Notes under the pieces: generated by a model
Database searches by the model: none
What the model was told of the DNA's origin: nothing
Seen by the model: only the letters and a program-made list of their open reading frames with translations
Program-made: the position numbers and the translations under genes
Part shown: one piece after another, positions 9,724-21,649 of the stretch
Layout of the letters: the number at the start of each line of letters is the position of its first letter
How positions within the stretch are numbered: position 1 is the first letter of the stretch
Assembly (NCBI GenBank): GCA_037833965.1
Contig: AP031358.1
Span: forward strand, 5,464,001-5,528,000
DNA: 64,000 bases
Direction of reading: 5' to 3'
DNA from: Marchantia polymorpha subsp. ruderalis
Taxonomy: Eukaryota; Streptophyta; Marchantiopsida; Marchantiales; Marchantiaceae

Positions 9724-10275
9724 TCAACTGGAGAGGATAGACTGTCCACCAAAACCTTTACTAAGAGACGTGTAAAACATCAGTACAACACCCTGCTTAT
9801 CCTCGAGTGGCATGGGCGATCGACACTTGGTAGCCTGCTTTTTGCAAAAGTTTTCGATCCATTCGATGGTCATACTCTTGGGCCTTTCAATGGGGAGTCC
9901 AAAAGCGCGGTCCCATATGAGCTGAGACAGAACACCCATCGTCCGGGACACACCAAACAGAACTGTGTAATAGTTCGCCTCCTTGAGTCCGTAGTAAACT
10001 CCGGAAGCAAACTCCGCTATGCGCATCAACATTGGGCCACGGGTTCTTGACCTTGCCCAGCTACAGAAGAATGGGAGGTACGACCTCGTAGAGTTTGGAC
10101 ACCATCTGAAACATGGGATCGTTCGGAAGATGCTCCAAAGCGAATTCACGCTGGCAAGTGTACCTGGGATCAATATTCCTGAGAACTGCATGTCCATAAC
10201 CCGGAACGACTTTGCCACTCTTCAGAGTCTTCCAGATGAAGTCTTTGAGTTGCTCTGTGGTGACGTCGAGCCCAT
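9724..10275 (-). pseudogene. Citrate synthase pseudogene, C-terminal part
   Basis: Reading the minus strand from about 10275 to about 9835 gives a mitochondrial-type citrate synthase C-terminal third. It has the TTEQLKDF segment, [12 protein letters not shown] with the catalytic histidine, [57 protein letters not shown] and [16 protein letters not shown]. It is broken. A TAG replaces a glutamate-type codon just before LGKVKN (near 10056). The frame shifts after NVDAHSGV (near 10000). The end runs on into unrelated residues to a stop at 9724. No intron interrupts about 145 codons, which suggests either one large exon or a retro-copy. The N-terminal two-thirds is not found next to it. A functional enzyme would condense oxaloacetate and acetyl-CoA; this copy cannot. 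Confidence 0.85.
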
Positions 10276-10329
10276 GACGTCCGAGCCCTCAGAATTTGGC
10301 GTCTTCCGGTTTCTGGCATTCAGCGATGG

Positions 10330-10620
10330 AACCAGCTCCCACTGACAAGTCCGAGCTCACACCCTACTTCTGCCCAATGGAAGTTGATCGCCACGACAAA
10401 GGGTCTTTTTCTCATGTCCGCAGTACAGAATGAGAGCAAGCACCTCTTATGCAACCCGGTCACCAGAAGAGTCCAAGAATCGCCTCTTATGCCAAAACTG
10501 TTAGTGAGTGCTGAACTTCAGATGTCAGGGACATACATCTTGAGGACTGGGAAACTGGTGCCTCCGATGGGATCTGTCGGTACGGAATGCAGATATTGGC
10601 CGAACGTAATTGCTTTCTAG
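10330..10620 (+). pseudogene. F-box/kelch-type gene fragment
   Basis: The plus-strand frame ending at 10620 reads like the middle of a plant F-box/kelch protein (QWKLIATTKGLFL, LLCNPVTRRVQESP, GTYILRTGKLVPPMG). The F-box itself is absent here. The same region, with its 3' flank, recurs in opposite orientation at 59985-60420, where it follows a recognisable F-box. The open frame is short (78 codons from its ATG) and has no continuation, so I call it a gene fragment. The family assignment depends on the F-box of the other copy. Confidence 0.5.
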
Positions 10621-10689
10621 CGTTATTCTGCTGGACGGGGATCTAATACCCTCAACATGTGGATAACGATGGTTTGTAAATAACGATGA

Positions 10690-11460
10690 TAACTCCAGTG
10701 CTTGGCAAGTGGTTTCCATGCTTTACAACTGTTCCATCAAACTCAAGAAAGTTACCACGAGCGTCAGACTTGCACCCCTGGTGATGATTTGTACATCTAT
10801 ACTCGAGAAGGAACTCAAGATTTGCAGCGGGAAGAGAAGGAGGTCAAGCTCAGAAACTGTGCTATGGTGGGAGGAGAGATATGGATAACTTCCGTGAAAG
10901 GACCAAGCAATACGCCTTTCTCTCAAAACATCGGATCTATCAATTCATCGATGAATCCGTTGTTTTCTGAAAACGGCGTCTTCGAATCCATCAATGAATG
11001 GTTCAGCAGTGTCTTGTTCAAACTCAGGCCATACGAGAGACTGTATGGCCATACAGTCTCGTAGAGTTCAGTTGAATGACCTCGACAGATTGCCTTATCT
11101 ACTCAGGCCATACGAGACTGTATGACCATACAGTCTTGTAGAAGTCCAGTTGAATGACCTCGACAGATCGCCTTATCTGCAATTGTTCCAAGGGGAAGCT
11201 TATACATAGCGAGAGGAATGGATCACAGGTATACAAAGGTGGATATATGGAAAGTCGTGGGTGAATTTTACCCGCTGGTGATGATTTCTACATCCATACT
11301 CGAGAAGAAACTCAAGTTTTGCTGTAAGAGAAGCAGGTCAAGCTCAGAAACTGTGCTACGGTGGGAGGAGAGATATTCATCCTCTTGACCTCCGTGAAAG
11401 GACCAAGTCAAATGCCATACTCGACAAACATCATTTCCAGCCCTCCCAGCTTTAGGGAAC
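10690..11460 (+). repeat. Local repeat unit adjoining the F-box fragment
   Basis: Two related segments (about 10690-10960 and 11265-11420) share blocks around GGTGATGATTT, ACATCYATACTCGAGAAG, AGCTCAGAAACTGTGCTA and TCCGTGAAAGGACCAAG. Related copies lie at 59104-59480 (+) and 59500-60050 (-). The 120-codon open frame 10702-11064 has no recognisable domain, and I treat it as part of the repeat. Confidence 0.6.
11028..11160. repeat. Tandem pair containing a 24-base perfect palindrome
   Basis: A unit of about 75 bases occurs twice in a row. The first copy contains a perfect palindrome at 11037-11060 with half-site GAGACTGTATGG. The second has the same structure with small mismatches. Both are followed by the GTTGAATGACCTCGACAGAT block. 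Confidence 0.75.
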
Positions 11461-13148
11461 AATGACGCAGTGCGAATCTATATGGAAAATACTAAAGCTA
11501 CTGCTTTAGAGCTCCATTCATTGAAGCTGCAGGCACTGAAGTGCCGATGACGCAATTTCGTTTTAGTCAGGGCCTAAGTCCAAGACTTTCAATTTTTCCG
11601 CAAGACAATTGAAACCGGATCTCAGACCACGATCAAGTCGAGATATGCTTGATTCATATTCCACTGACAGTCTACACATGGGCTAGAGTTATGGGCATCT
11701 CAGGAATATTTGAGTCTGTTCTTCATCATGACTACTTTACCAAATGTTTATATGCCACAAACCCCTTTGCGCACTATTCTTCTCCAGACACCTAGCAAAC
11801 CTCCTCGCGTACCCTTTGATTTTGTACCTTTTGATTCCGCAGGAAAGCATACATACAAGATCTCCCCCCATTGACCAACTCGACGCCCTCTGTTTCCGTC
11901 GGCTTCCACCGAGGAAGAAGCTGGGTTTCGATCTGCTGAAAGAATTTACACTAATTCGTGGTGGCAGTCAAAAGTGGCTGCTGAGGTCCAGCGTTGAGTC
12001 CTCCAACTTTCCTTGTGGAAAAGCCCTGCCGATGTCTGAGTCTTTGTACTCCCGATCGGAACTCTCGGTGCATGGCAAGATTGAAGTGTCCACACTCGCC
12101 ATGAGGAGGCTGATACTCGTACACTGAGGAGATGTAGGCTGTAGTTGTCGGATACAGCTGCACTCAAATCACGACCATAACACTTGACTTCAGACAAACA
12201 ACAAATTATGTCAGACTGCTGAACTCAAGTGGAAACGCTAATCCCATTGATTTTCAGATACAGAGGAATCTTCATAGAAGCTATTTGTAACACGTAAATA
12301 GCTTGCTCCAAAGCTCGACCATCAACTCGCTCATCCCAATGCGTATGTCTGTCTGAGCCCTCGTAATCATAACAAAGATTTGGGAATTGGGATGACTGGC
12401 TCCGAAAAACCTCCGTGCCGCAATGTCTATCATAATGCATATTATCCAGTAACTAGTGTTGTGGTTCTTACCGATCAAGATAGAACTCTCAGGTCAAGTT
12501 CACAACCTTCGAGCCATAGCTCCAGCCTCATCTCAGTCAAAGACATGAAAATTCATGTTCTCGGCTTCCTATACTGTAACCAACGAGGTTTTGGTTCTCA
12601 CCCTCTCTTTCATGGAGGTCTACTATCGCACGCGTTGGATTGCCGAAACTGCCGTCCGCCTCGGGAACAAAGATCTGAGCATACGACTCCTTGATGCAGT
12701 TGCACAAAATTGAAGCAGCTTCGTCCTGCTCGAGTCGGAACTGGCTGTCACGCAGAATTTCAACGACAAATCTCACTCTTCCGATTATGAGCACAGCAGA
12801 TCACGTTCAGATCGCCTTGATCAAGGATAACATGTTTACGACCGCATCTACTGGTGAGTTATGAGCTTCCATTCTAAGATCGAAATCTTCCGTGGACCGC
12901 GTAAATTCTTCTCGTCCACGTCCACGGGGCTGGAGGAGTTGTGTCAGCATCGTCGACAGCGGAGGCCATCGTAGACAGCAGCTCGGTCCTGAACTCTTTT
13001 CAGACACACGAGATGCACACGATGAGTGGGTAGCAGCTGCAGCAGCTCTGCTTTTGCTGTGCGAGCCCATGGACTTCTGGTGGACACTGTCGCGGGTTCA
13101 GTGTACCACTTCACGATCGTCTCGAGTCGGAGTCGTCCATGGTATGAT
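11461..13148. other. Single-copy-looking DNA, no gene recognised
   Basis: Open frames of 60-130 codons occur, for example 11744-12127 (+), 12225-12440 (-) and 12537-12794 (-). None shows a domain, splice pattern or homologous copy that I can support. The (-) frame 12537-12794 has protein-like composition and could be an exon of an unrecognised gene. Confidence 0.4.
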
Positions 13149-14089
13149 TGTAATAACCCACTAAAGGCTAAAACTGCAATATAGTGGTAGAAAGGTCGAA
13201 CCCACAGGGAGAGAGGAACGCACAGGGTACAAAGTGTCACGTTTAACAGACTATTGAAGAGTTTGAATTCTCAGGCGACTGTCACTCCCAGAAATACTGC
13301 AAGTGTCTACTTGAAGCTCACTCGGAGGTCGCACAGTGCAGCGTAACACACACACACACCTGAAACTACAGAAGCACAACCCAGAGATCCGTGAGGACCT
13401 CTACTCAAGATTTCAGGGGGAAAGTATCTCGCGAGTACTCAACGAAGCTGCGGGTAGTGACTCCCAACTCCGGCTTTTACAACCCTTCCACTAGCTGCCT
13501 GCTAGCGTAGGGAACCCGTTTTGGACTTCCTACTTCGGATCGAAGTCACTCATACGCGGTGAACAACACTCTCAACTCACAAAACGCGCAGAGAACATAG
13601 GTCCGCACTGAAGTATTCACTGAGAAACATTCCAGTAACACACCACAACAGTCTATTGAAGAGTTTGCTTTCTTAGGCACTTGTCATTCCCAGAAATACT
13701 ACAGGGGTTACCCCAAAGGCACCTGCTGCAGCGTAACCTGAATTTACAACCAAGGCTTACACGAAGTAGCAAAACTTCACTTTGGTATTCAGGGGAAAAA
13801 ATCCCGAAGGAGTACAATCAGAAACAACCACTCAAAGGTGTAAAGGGGGAAACTGTTCAAGTATGTAACTCGTCACTAGCTCTGAGCATCGGCAATCACC
13901 CGCAGGTGTAGATCCAAACTACTCAAGTCTTTAACCAATGTACTAGCTCTGAAAATTCGGCCGACGGCCTTCAGCTACACAATGCGAATCGCTAAGGTGT
14001 AGCTTATCTTGCGTGGTGACAGAACTAAGGGCACAAACACGCAGAGAAAATGAGTTCCTGATCTGCACTTCCGATGTTGGGAAAGATCC

Positions 14090-14118
14090 CAAGGCAAGAC
14101 GCCTTGAACTACTTTATA
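14090..14118 (-). promoter_or_regulatory. TATA box and hairpin of LTR X
   Basis: Minus-strand TATAAAGT at 14111-14118, followed in the transcription direction by a hairpin CAAGGC-GTCTT-GCCTTG at 14090-14106. The stem carries the alternative base pair relative to LTR A. Confidence 0.5.
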
Positions 14119-15094
14119 CCTTCTAAGTCCTGACTAGCACTATACTGCATGTAATAACCCACTAAAGGCTAAAACTGCAATATAGTGGTAGAAAGGTCGA
14201 ACCCACAGGGACAGAGGAACACACAGGGTACAAAGTGTCACGTTTTAACAGACTATTGAGGAGTTTGAATTCTCAGGCAACTGTCACTCCCAGAAATACT
14301 GCAAGTGTCCACTCGGAGCGCACTCGGAGGTCGCACAGTGCAGCGTAACACACACACACACACACACCTGAAACTACAGAAACACAACCCAGAGATCCGT
14401 TAGGACCTCTACTTCAAGATTTCAGGAGCAAAGTCTCTCAAGAGTACACTCTGCGAAGCTGCGGGTAGTGACTTCTAACTCCGGCTTTTACAACACTTCC
14501 ACTAGCTTGCTGCTAGTGTAGGAAACCCGGTTTGGACTACCTACTTTGGATCGAAGTCACTCAGACGCGGTGAACAACATTCTCAACTCACAAAACGCGC
14601 AGAGAACACAGGTCCGCACTGAAGGACTCACTGAGAAACATTCCAGTAACACAACAACAGTCTATTGAAGAGTTTGAATTCTCAGGCACTTGTCATTCCC
14701 AGAAATACTACAGGGGTTACCCTCAAGGCACCTGCTGCAGCGTAACCTGAATTTACAACCAAGGCTTACACGAAGTAACAAAACTTCACTTTGGCATTCA
14801 GGGGAAAAATCCCAAGGGAGTACAATCAGAAAGAAACACTCGAAGGTGTAGGGGCGAAACTGTTCAAGTATCTAACTAGTAACTGGCTCTGAGCATCGGC
14901 AATCACCCGCAGGTGCAGATCCGAACTACTCAAGTCTCTAACCAATGTACTAGCTCTGAACATTCGGCCGAAGGCCTTCAGCTACAAAATGCGGAACGCT
15001 AAGTTGTAACTCCTCGTGCGTGGTGACAGAACTCAAGGACACAAACACGCAAAGGAAATGGGTTCCTAATCTGCACTTCTGATGGGAAAGAACC

Positions 15095-15123
15095 CCAGGC
15101 AAAACGCCTGGAACTATTTTATA
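15095..15123 (-). promoter_or_regulatory. TATA box and hairpin of the solo LTR
   Basis: Minus-strand TATAAAAT at 15116-15123 and hairpin CCAGGC-GTTTT-GCCTGG at 15095-15111, placed as in LTR A. Confidence 0.5.
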
Positions 15124-15159
15124 CCTTCTAAGTCCTAACTAGCACTACACTGCACTACG

Positions 15160-18100
15160 CTACACGTCTGCACGGAACCACGCTACACTACACTCCGCGG
15201 AACCTGTGCTACGTCTCCTGCGCGACGTACTGCCGCGCACTAACTCCCTACCCTGCCAGTCTTCTGCTCGACTGCGCAGTCCCAATCGCTGCAACGCCGC
15301 GGACACCTCCACTTTGAGGGCGGACATGGTAACCCGCGCCTTCGACAGAAAAGCATCGAGCTTCTTTGCTACCTTCCGCCGACTCCTGCTGTCGCCTGAC
15401 AACAACCCGGCTGCGCGAAGTTCAAACTCACGCAGTGTGAGCTTCTCCTGCGCCGCCACTTCCCAGTGGGCGTAGCCCTTGAGACAGTGGGCGACACGCC
15501 TCGCCGTCTCCACCTTTGTGCGATCTGCCTCCTTCCTGCGATCCTCTTCAATTACCACTAATTGCGATTCGGCCTCAGCACGTTGCGCTCTCAATTCGCC
15601 ACACTCTGACTGTAGCCTGCGGATTACCTCCTCATCCGCCTGCCGTGCGAGCTGACACTGTTCTAACAACCGCGTCTGTCGCACGAGCTCCTCTGACAAA
15701 ATCCGATTCTGGGCCTGCTCAGAAATTAGTGCTTCTGTGACCTTCACCTGCTCCTTGGTGAGCTCTTCCAGTTTCCCATCCCTCACCTTCTCGGAGTACT
15801 TGTAGAATTTCTGATTGAGTTTATACTGTCCCCACAAGCATTCATGCTTCTCCTTCAATTCCCTCAACTCCTGGTCCACTCTAGCTAGTAGCTTGCTGGT
15901 GTGGACTTTAGTGCGAGTCCGCCTGCGCACTAACTCGATGTAAGATCCCGGCTGAAGTGGGTCGGCGTATTTATCGACTTTGCGATCCAAGTACCTCAGC
16001 AACGGAATCACCTGCTCAGAGAGCGCCGCCGCCGGCGCTCCAACAATTTCCTCCTCCTCCTCCTCGGTGTCCCCTGCTCCTGACATTTCTTCGGTGGAGC
16101 CTCCGTCGTCATCATCCGAGTGGAGAATTTCAGTCGCCATTGATTGCGTTGGCGACTGACCCGAGTGGGGCTGCACGTTGTCGATGTGTGCTGCCTGCGA
16201 AGGCACGGCTGCAGCCTCGCTGCTCTTCGCCAAAATGTCTAAGGCTGTAGGCGAATGTGCCCGTGCTGCATCCCCGCCGCCCGCTTGTTGATCGTCTACC
16301 GTATCCTCTCTACCGCCAACGTCCGCCGCCGAAGGCGATCGAGCGGAGGGTGGCTGTGCGGGGTTTGATTGCGCATCGCGCACCGAAAATTCATCCCGCT
16401 GACAGTCACTCCGCTCCTCTGCCAGTTGCTGCTTCCTTGATCGGCCCGCGGGGGCTGTGCTCGGTCTGTGCGCAGGCGCAAATGCCGGCGCCTTGTCCGC
16501 CGCAGGCGTAGCGCCGCGGACATTCATCGCCAAAGGCGACATGGCCGGGGGCCGCTCGCCTGATGTCCCTTGGCCCTGAGGCCCTACCGCCGGAGGCGCA
16601 TCTACCGGCGGATTACCCACCGATGGTGCGGCCTCCGCACACTCCCTGCTCGTATCTCCTCGGCTCGAAGGCCCTGGCGCCGAAGGCGCAAATCGCGGCG
16701 CGTTGTGCGCCGGAGGGTCTGGCCCCGAAGGCCGGTGTCTCGTAGGCGGCTCTTCCGCCGGCTCCTTCCCCTTCCTACGTTGGAACGGGGGTGATTCCTG
16801 CCTGTGCACAGGCGGCACGTGTGGAGGTGACCTGTGCACAGGCGGACTGCTTCTTCCCACGCGTAGGCGTAGATCTACGTCCGCTTGTGATCGTCCGTCC
16901 GCGGAGTCTCGTCTGTCCGCGGAGTCTCGTCTGTCCGCGGAGGCTCGCCTGTGCGCAAACGGAACACCTGTCCGCAACGCACGTGGTAACTCCGGAGGCC
17001 CTTGGCCCGTAGGCGGCCTCTCGCCCGTCGAGGCTGCAGCGTGGTCCGTTGCTCCTGCGGACGTCCGGGCTCCCTCATTCTTCTCTGGCGACGCACTTCC
17101 TTTCTCCGTCGCAATTGGCTGGTAACACCAGTCTGCGTGCCTTCTGCTTCGGCCGGCTGTATGACTCGTACAACGGCCGCGGTCGAATGGGAGCAGAGGG
17201 TTCTTGATCCTGCTCCTCTTCGGACTCCTCTCTCCATCGCCGCTTCCGCGGCACTCGTGCTGCAGGAGTGTTCCTCCCTTCGTCCCTCCGCCTTGACGGA
17301 GTAGAAGTCGGTGACTCCTCTGCATCAGTGTCGACCTCATTCTCCCGCACATACTTCCCGGGATGGTCGACGGACAACGGCGGAAAACGCTCAAGCTCCG
17401 CCGCTGTCAAACAATTCCGCTGTCGATAAAAATTGATGAGGAAAGGAGAGAGATGGTTTAGAGTTCCCCCCTTCTCCTTAAAAGCGTGCTGTCGCATCAC
17501 CCTGTGCAGGATGCTCGCCCAGTGAATTGGAGTTCCCTCGATGACGCACTCCACAAAAGAGACCTGCCACAATGTGATGTAGAAGGCGCGGTGTGGCTGC
17601 AGTAATTGCATCAGCGCCGCGGACAAAGTCCGGCGGAATCGATCCTTGTAATCGCGGGTCCTGTACCCATTCTTGGTAGACCTCCCGGTCTTGAACAGCT
17701 CCACAAATTGCGCCTCTTCCTGCTTGGTCACCTTGATGCTCTCAATGTCGAAGAGGAGATGCCCTGGCATGCCGGCACATCTTCCCAATGCCTGCGCCCA
17801 ATCTTGGACTGTCCACCGATCAACATGCGGACGCAATCCGCGCGAGGGTGGTCCCTGTGGCTCTAGCCACTCGCGCACCATATCCGCACAGATGTAGTTC
17901 CATCCCCATAGCAAGAAGTCGAGCTTTCTTGCTATCAAGCGCTCCTCGAAAGTGCGCAGCCCGTTCTGTGGTAGACGAAGCGGCAGCATCCGCAATCGGC
18001 CCGGTCTCGTCATTGCGTTCCTGGAGTTCGCTCGCCCGCTCATTCTACTTCCGCACCGCTCGAGCTCCTTTCTCTCTCGGCAAACTCTAATCGCCCTCAA

Positions 18101-18265
18101 TTCCAAATCACGCACACTCACTTCTCCCTCAATCACCAAGAAATCCTCTGTGCGGCGATGTCGAGAATGCTTAGCAGCCAGCAGATGGACGCGCGCAGCT
18201 CGCACAAGAGAATGGAATCGCGAATTCAAGAATGGGACGCTCTCCGCCGCCCGGTCGAAGGTCAT
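15160..18265 (-). pseudogene. LTR ORF of the solo LTR, frameshifted
   Basis: Same protein as the 1038-codon LTR ORF of element A. The N-terminal 370-380 residues are open from 18265. Near 17115, between the codons for CGTCGCAAT and GCTGGTAAC on the plus strand, about 20 bases present in element A are missing. This shifts the frame and ends the first part at 17075. The C-terminal part (Pro-rich region, acidic run, coiled coil) is open to 15160 in the second frame. All recognisable segments of the full protein are otherwise retained, so the decay is recent. Confidence 0.85.
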
Positions 18266-19537
18266 GGTCGGCTCTTGCTCGTGGAGGACGTCTCAATTGA
18301 TGGCCGCGCCGGCTCTACGCTGAAACGGTCTCCGCTTTCACGCGCGGCTTCACGCTCCGCCGTCGCCGATTAAACTCTCACGCTCGAATTGGCGGATTTG
18401 AACTCCGCGAGCGTACTACCCCGCGTACATGGGTGCGCAGCGCCGAAGGCGAGTTTTCCGCCTTGCGCGGTACACTTGTTCGTACCGCTCCTCAGCCAAT
18501 CCCCTTCTGCCTCGACGCGTATGTCCGCATGTCGGACAAAAGTTCAACTCCTGCCTGTGCGTAGGCAGACTCCTCGGCGGATTCTCCGCCGGCGCGGAAC
18601 TTCATCCTCCTGTGCACAGGCGCTCGCCTGTGCGCAGGTGAATTCCGTCCGCGGCGACGTGCTGGCGCGGAAGGCGTTGACCGCGGTCAGCCGTCTCCGT
18701 CCAGACTGTCCGTTCCTTGTCTCTTCGTCGGCGCTTCCGCCGCCGCAACTCCGTCCGTCCAAGAGCGCATCCACCCGTCCCGTCCGTACGGTCCGTACAG
18801 ATTTGATTATTCCGGCGGCTCCTTGCTCGTCCGCGGCGCTGCGCTGGCGCAGAAGGCGCCGTACACTTTCTACCTCACAAGGCGCATTTCTAGGGCCCAA
18901 GGCGGATTTCCCGCCGACGCCGAAGCGCCTGTGCACAGGCGGCCGCCTGTGCGTAGGCGGACTTCGCGCCTCCTCAAACCCTATTTCGCCTGTGCACAGG
19001 CGAACTTCCTTCGTCCGCGCATAGGACAAAACTTGATCTCCCTTCCGCGTAGGCGGAATTCCCACCGGTGGCGAACTCCTTCCGCCGAAGGCGAAAGTTT
19101 ACGTATCTTCTGATAGTGATAACTCCCTAAGTCCTCATCCGTTCCAAGCGTTCTTGGGCTCGTTGGAATCAGTGCGTCGAGCTCTTTCCAACGAGACCCT
19201 AACTAGGTCAAGGCGCCCGGGGGTTGACCTAAATATGAAGGATTTCCCTACCGCCGCGGACGAAGCTTCCGAAGGCGGGTTTTGCGCCTTGCGCCGTAGG
19301 GATCCTAACTGCAGAGCTCGCAGGGAGGGTGGTGCCCGTCCTTACTGCTGCACCCAACTCCTAGATTCTACGAGATCCCTCGAGAATCCCCGCGATCTTC
19401 CGAATTCACTGTGTTTTGATGCACCGAAGGCTATTTACATTGCTGCCAGGGTACAGTTTTTCCAAAAATGTTTTAATTTCCTCAAAATTACCAAAAGTGG
19501 GGTACCACACTGCACTACGCTACACGCCGGCGCGGAA

Positions 19538-21226
19538 TCACGCTACACTACACTCCGCGGAACCTGTGCTTCGCCTTCTGCGCGACGGACTGCCGCGCTC
19601 CAACTCCCCACCCTGCCAGTCCCCAGCTCGACTGCGCAGTCCCAATCGCCGCAACACCGCGGAAACCTCCGTCTCAAGGGTGGACATGGTGTCCCGCGCT
19701 TTCGATAGAAAAGAGTCCAGCTTCTTCGCCACTCGCCGCCGACTCCAACTGTCACCTGACAACAATCCGGCTGCACGAAGCTCCAACTTGCGTAGTGTGA
19801 GTTTCTCCTGCGCCGCCACTTCCCAGTGGGCGTAGCCCTTGAGACAGTGGGCGACTCGCCTCGCCATCTCCTCCTTCGTGCGATCTGCCTCTCGCCTGCG
19901 ATCATCTTCAATTACCACCAACTGCGATTCGGCCTCCGCACGCTGAGCTCTCAATTCCCCGCACTCCGACTGCAACCTGCGGATTAAATCCTCATCCGCC
20001 TGTCGTGCGAGCTGACACTCCGCTAACAACCGCGTCTGTCGCACGAGCTCCTCTGACAGAACCTAATTCTGAGTCTTCTTAGAAATCAGCTCTTCCGTGG
20101 TCTTCACCACATCCCTGGTGAGCTCTTCCAGTCTCGCCTGCTTCAATGCGTCGTAGTGGGTGTGCAACTTCCGCACGAGATTATACTGTCCCCACAAACA
20201 CGCATGCTTCTCCCGTAAATCCTTAAGTTGCCGATCCACCCTAGCTAGTAGCTTGCTGGTGTGGACTTTAGTGCGAGTCCGCCTGCGCACTAACTCGATG
20301 TAGGACCCCGGCTGGAGTGGATCGGCGTATTTATCAAATTTGCGATCCAAGTACCTCAGCAGAGGTATTACCTGCTCAGAGAGCGCCGCCGCCGGCGCTC
20401 CAACAATCTCCTCCTCCTCCTCCTCGGTGTCTCCCGATCCCGACATCGCTTCTATGGATCCTCCTTCGTCATCATCCGAGGGAAGGATTTCGGTCGCCAT
20501 TGATTGCGTTGGCGACTGACCCGAGTGGGGCTGCGAGTTGTCTACGGGTGCTGCCGCCGAAGGCACTCCTGCAGCTTCGCTGCTCCCCGCTAAAATGTCC
20601 AAGGCGGTGGGTGAATGTGGCCGTGCTACATCCCCATCATTCGGCTGCCGCTCGTCGACCGTGTCCTCTTCGCCGCCGACGTCCGCCGTCGAAGGCGATC
20701 GAGCGGAATGTGTCTGCGCGGGGTGTAATTGCGCATCGCGCACCCGAATTTTGTCCCGCGGACAGACAATCCGCTCCTCCGTTAGGTCCTGCGTGAGGGC
20801 TGCGTCTGGCCTGTGCGCAGGCGCAAGTACCGGCGCCTGATCCGCCATAGGCGCAGCGCCGAAGGCGTCTACCGCCGAAGGCGACAGAGCCGAAGGCGAC
20901 AGAGCCGAAGGCCGCTCGCCCGATGTACCTGGCCCCGAAGGCCCTACCTCCGTAGGCGCATCTGCCGGCGGATTACCCACCGAAGGTGCGGTCTCCGCAC
21001 GCTCCCTGCTCAAAACTCGTTGACCCGAAGGCCCTAGCGCCGAAGGCGCAAATCGCGGCGCGTTATACGCCGGAGGGTCTGGTCCCGAAGGCCCTTGACC
21101 CAAAGGCGGATCTTCCGCCGGCTCCTTCCCCTTCCTCCGTTGTATCGGGGGTGAATCCTGCCTACTCGTAGGCGGCCGCCTGTGCGTAGGCGAACTTTCT
21201 CTGCCTACGCGTAGGCGGAGGTCCAC
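19538..21226 (-). pseudogene. LTR ORF of LTR X, C-terminal two-thirds with a nonsense codon
   Basis: Pro-rich region, acidic run (near 20420) and coiled coil of the LTR ORF. An in-frame TAG at 20063-20065 replaces a CAG kept in the related copy Z (TQNQVLSEE context). The N-terminal globular region is missing because the LTR is truncated near 21243. The sequence is clearly diverged from copies A and E3 but keeps the same domain order. Confidence 0.8.
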
Positions 21227-21243
21227 GTCCGCTTGAGGTCGCC

Positions 21244-21643
21244 GGGACTAGCGGGAGGGTTGTAAAAGCCGGAGTGGGAGTCACTACCTGCAGAGCCTTT
21301 GAGTGTACTTTTGAGAGACTTTCCCCCTGAAATCCGAGTTGTGCTTTTCCAGTTTCAGGTGTGTGTGTGTGTGTGTGTGTTGAGTGACTTACGCTGCATT
21401 GTGCATCCTCCGAGCATCCTCCGAGTCGAGCATCCTCCGAGTGACCTCCGAGTCGAGCATCCTCCGAGTGGCCTCCGAGTCGAGCACTGCAGTATTTCTG
21501 GGAGTGACAGTTGCCTGAGAATTCAAACTCTCCAAAAGTCTGTTAAACGTGACACTTTGTACTCTGTGTGTTGCCTCTGTCCCTGTGGGTTCGATCTTTT
21601 TACCACCATATTGCAGTTTTAGCCTTTGGTGGGTTATTACAGC
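21244..21643 (+). repeat. GL LTR Y, 3'-terminal fragment
   Basis: Plus-strand R/U5 end of a GL LTR. It begins around the GGGTTGTAAAAGCCGGAG block, includes a (TG)n tract (21358-21380) and an expanded set of GAGCATCCTCCGAGT repeats (21410-21485), and ends TTATTACA at 21643. No primer site follows. It abuts the inverted LTR X at its left and LTR Z at its right, so both junctions are rearrangements. Confidence 0.75.
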
Positions 21644-21649
21644 GCGTCC

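Larger units (their letters stand above)
14150..19509 (-). mobile_element. Solo GL LTR (5360 bp) with target duplication CTGCA
   Basis: Complete LTR with TG...CA ends, flanked by CTGCA at 14145-14149 and 19510-19514. No internal gag or pol sequence is present, so it is a solo LTR left by recombination between two LTRs. It is inserted in LTR X. It contains a frameshifted LTR ORF, an (AC)n tract (14348-14368) and the usual upstream palindromes. Confidence 0.93.
13149..21243 (-). repeat. GL LTR X, split by a solo LTR and truncated
   Basis: Minus-strand LTR whose 3' terminus (GGGTTATTACA reversed) is at 13149. It runs to 14149, is interrupted by the solo LTR 14150-19509, resumes at 19515 (19510-19514 is the duplicated target) and stops abruptly near 21243. 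Its ORF part belongs to a diverged subfamily, closer to Z and W than to A. The upstream part, with the ORF N-terminus and the TG end, is missing. Confidence 0.85.

Noticed and set aside
10702-11064. 120-codon ORF as a novel small gene
   Set aside because: It lies in a repeated unit whose other copies (11265, 59104 and 59500) do not keep the frame.
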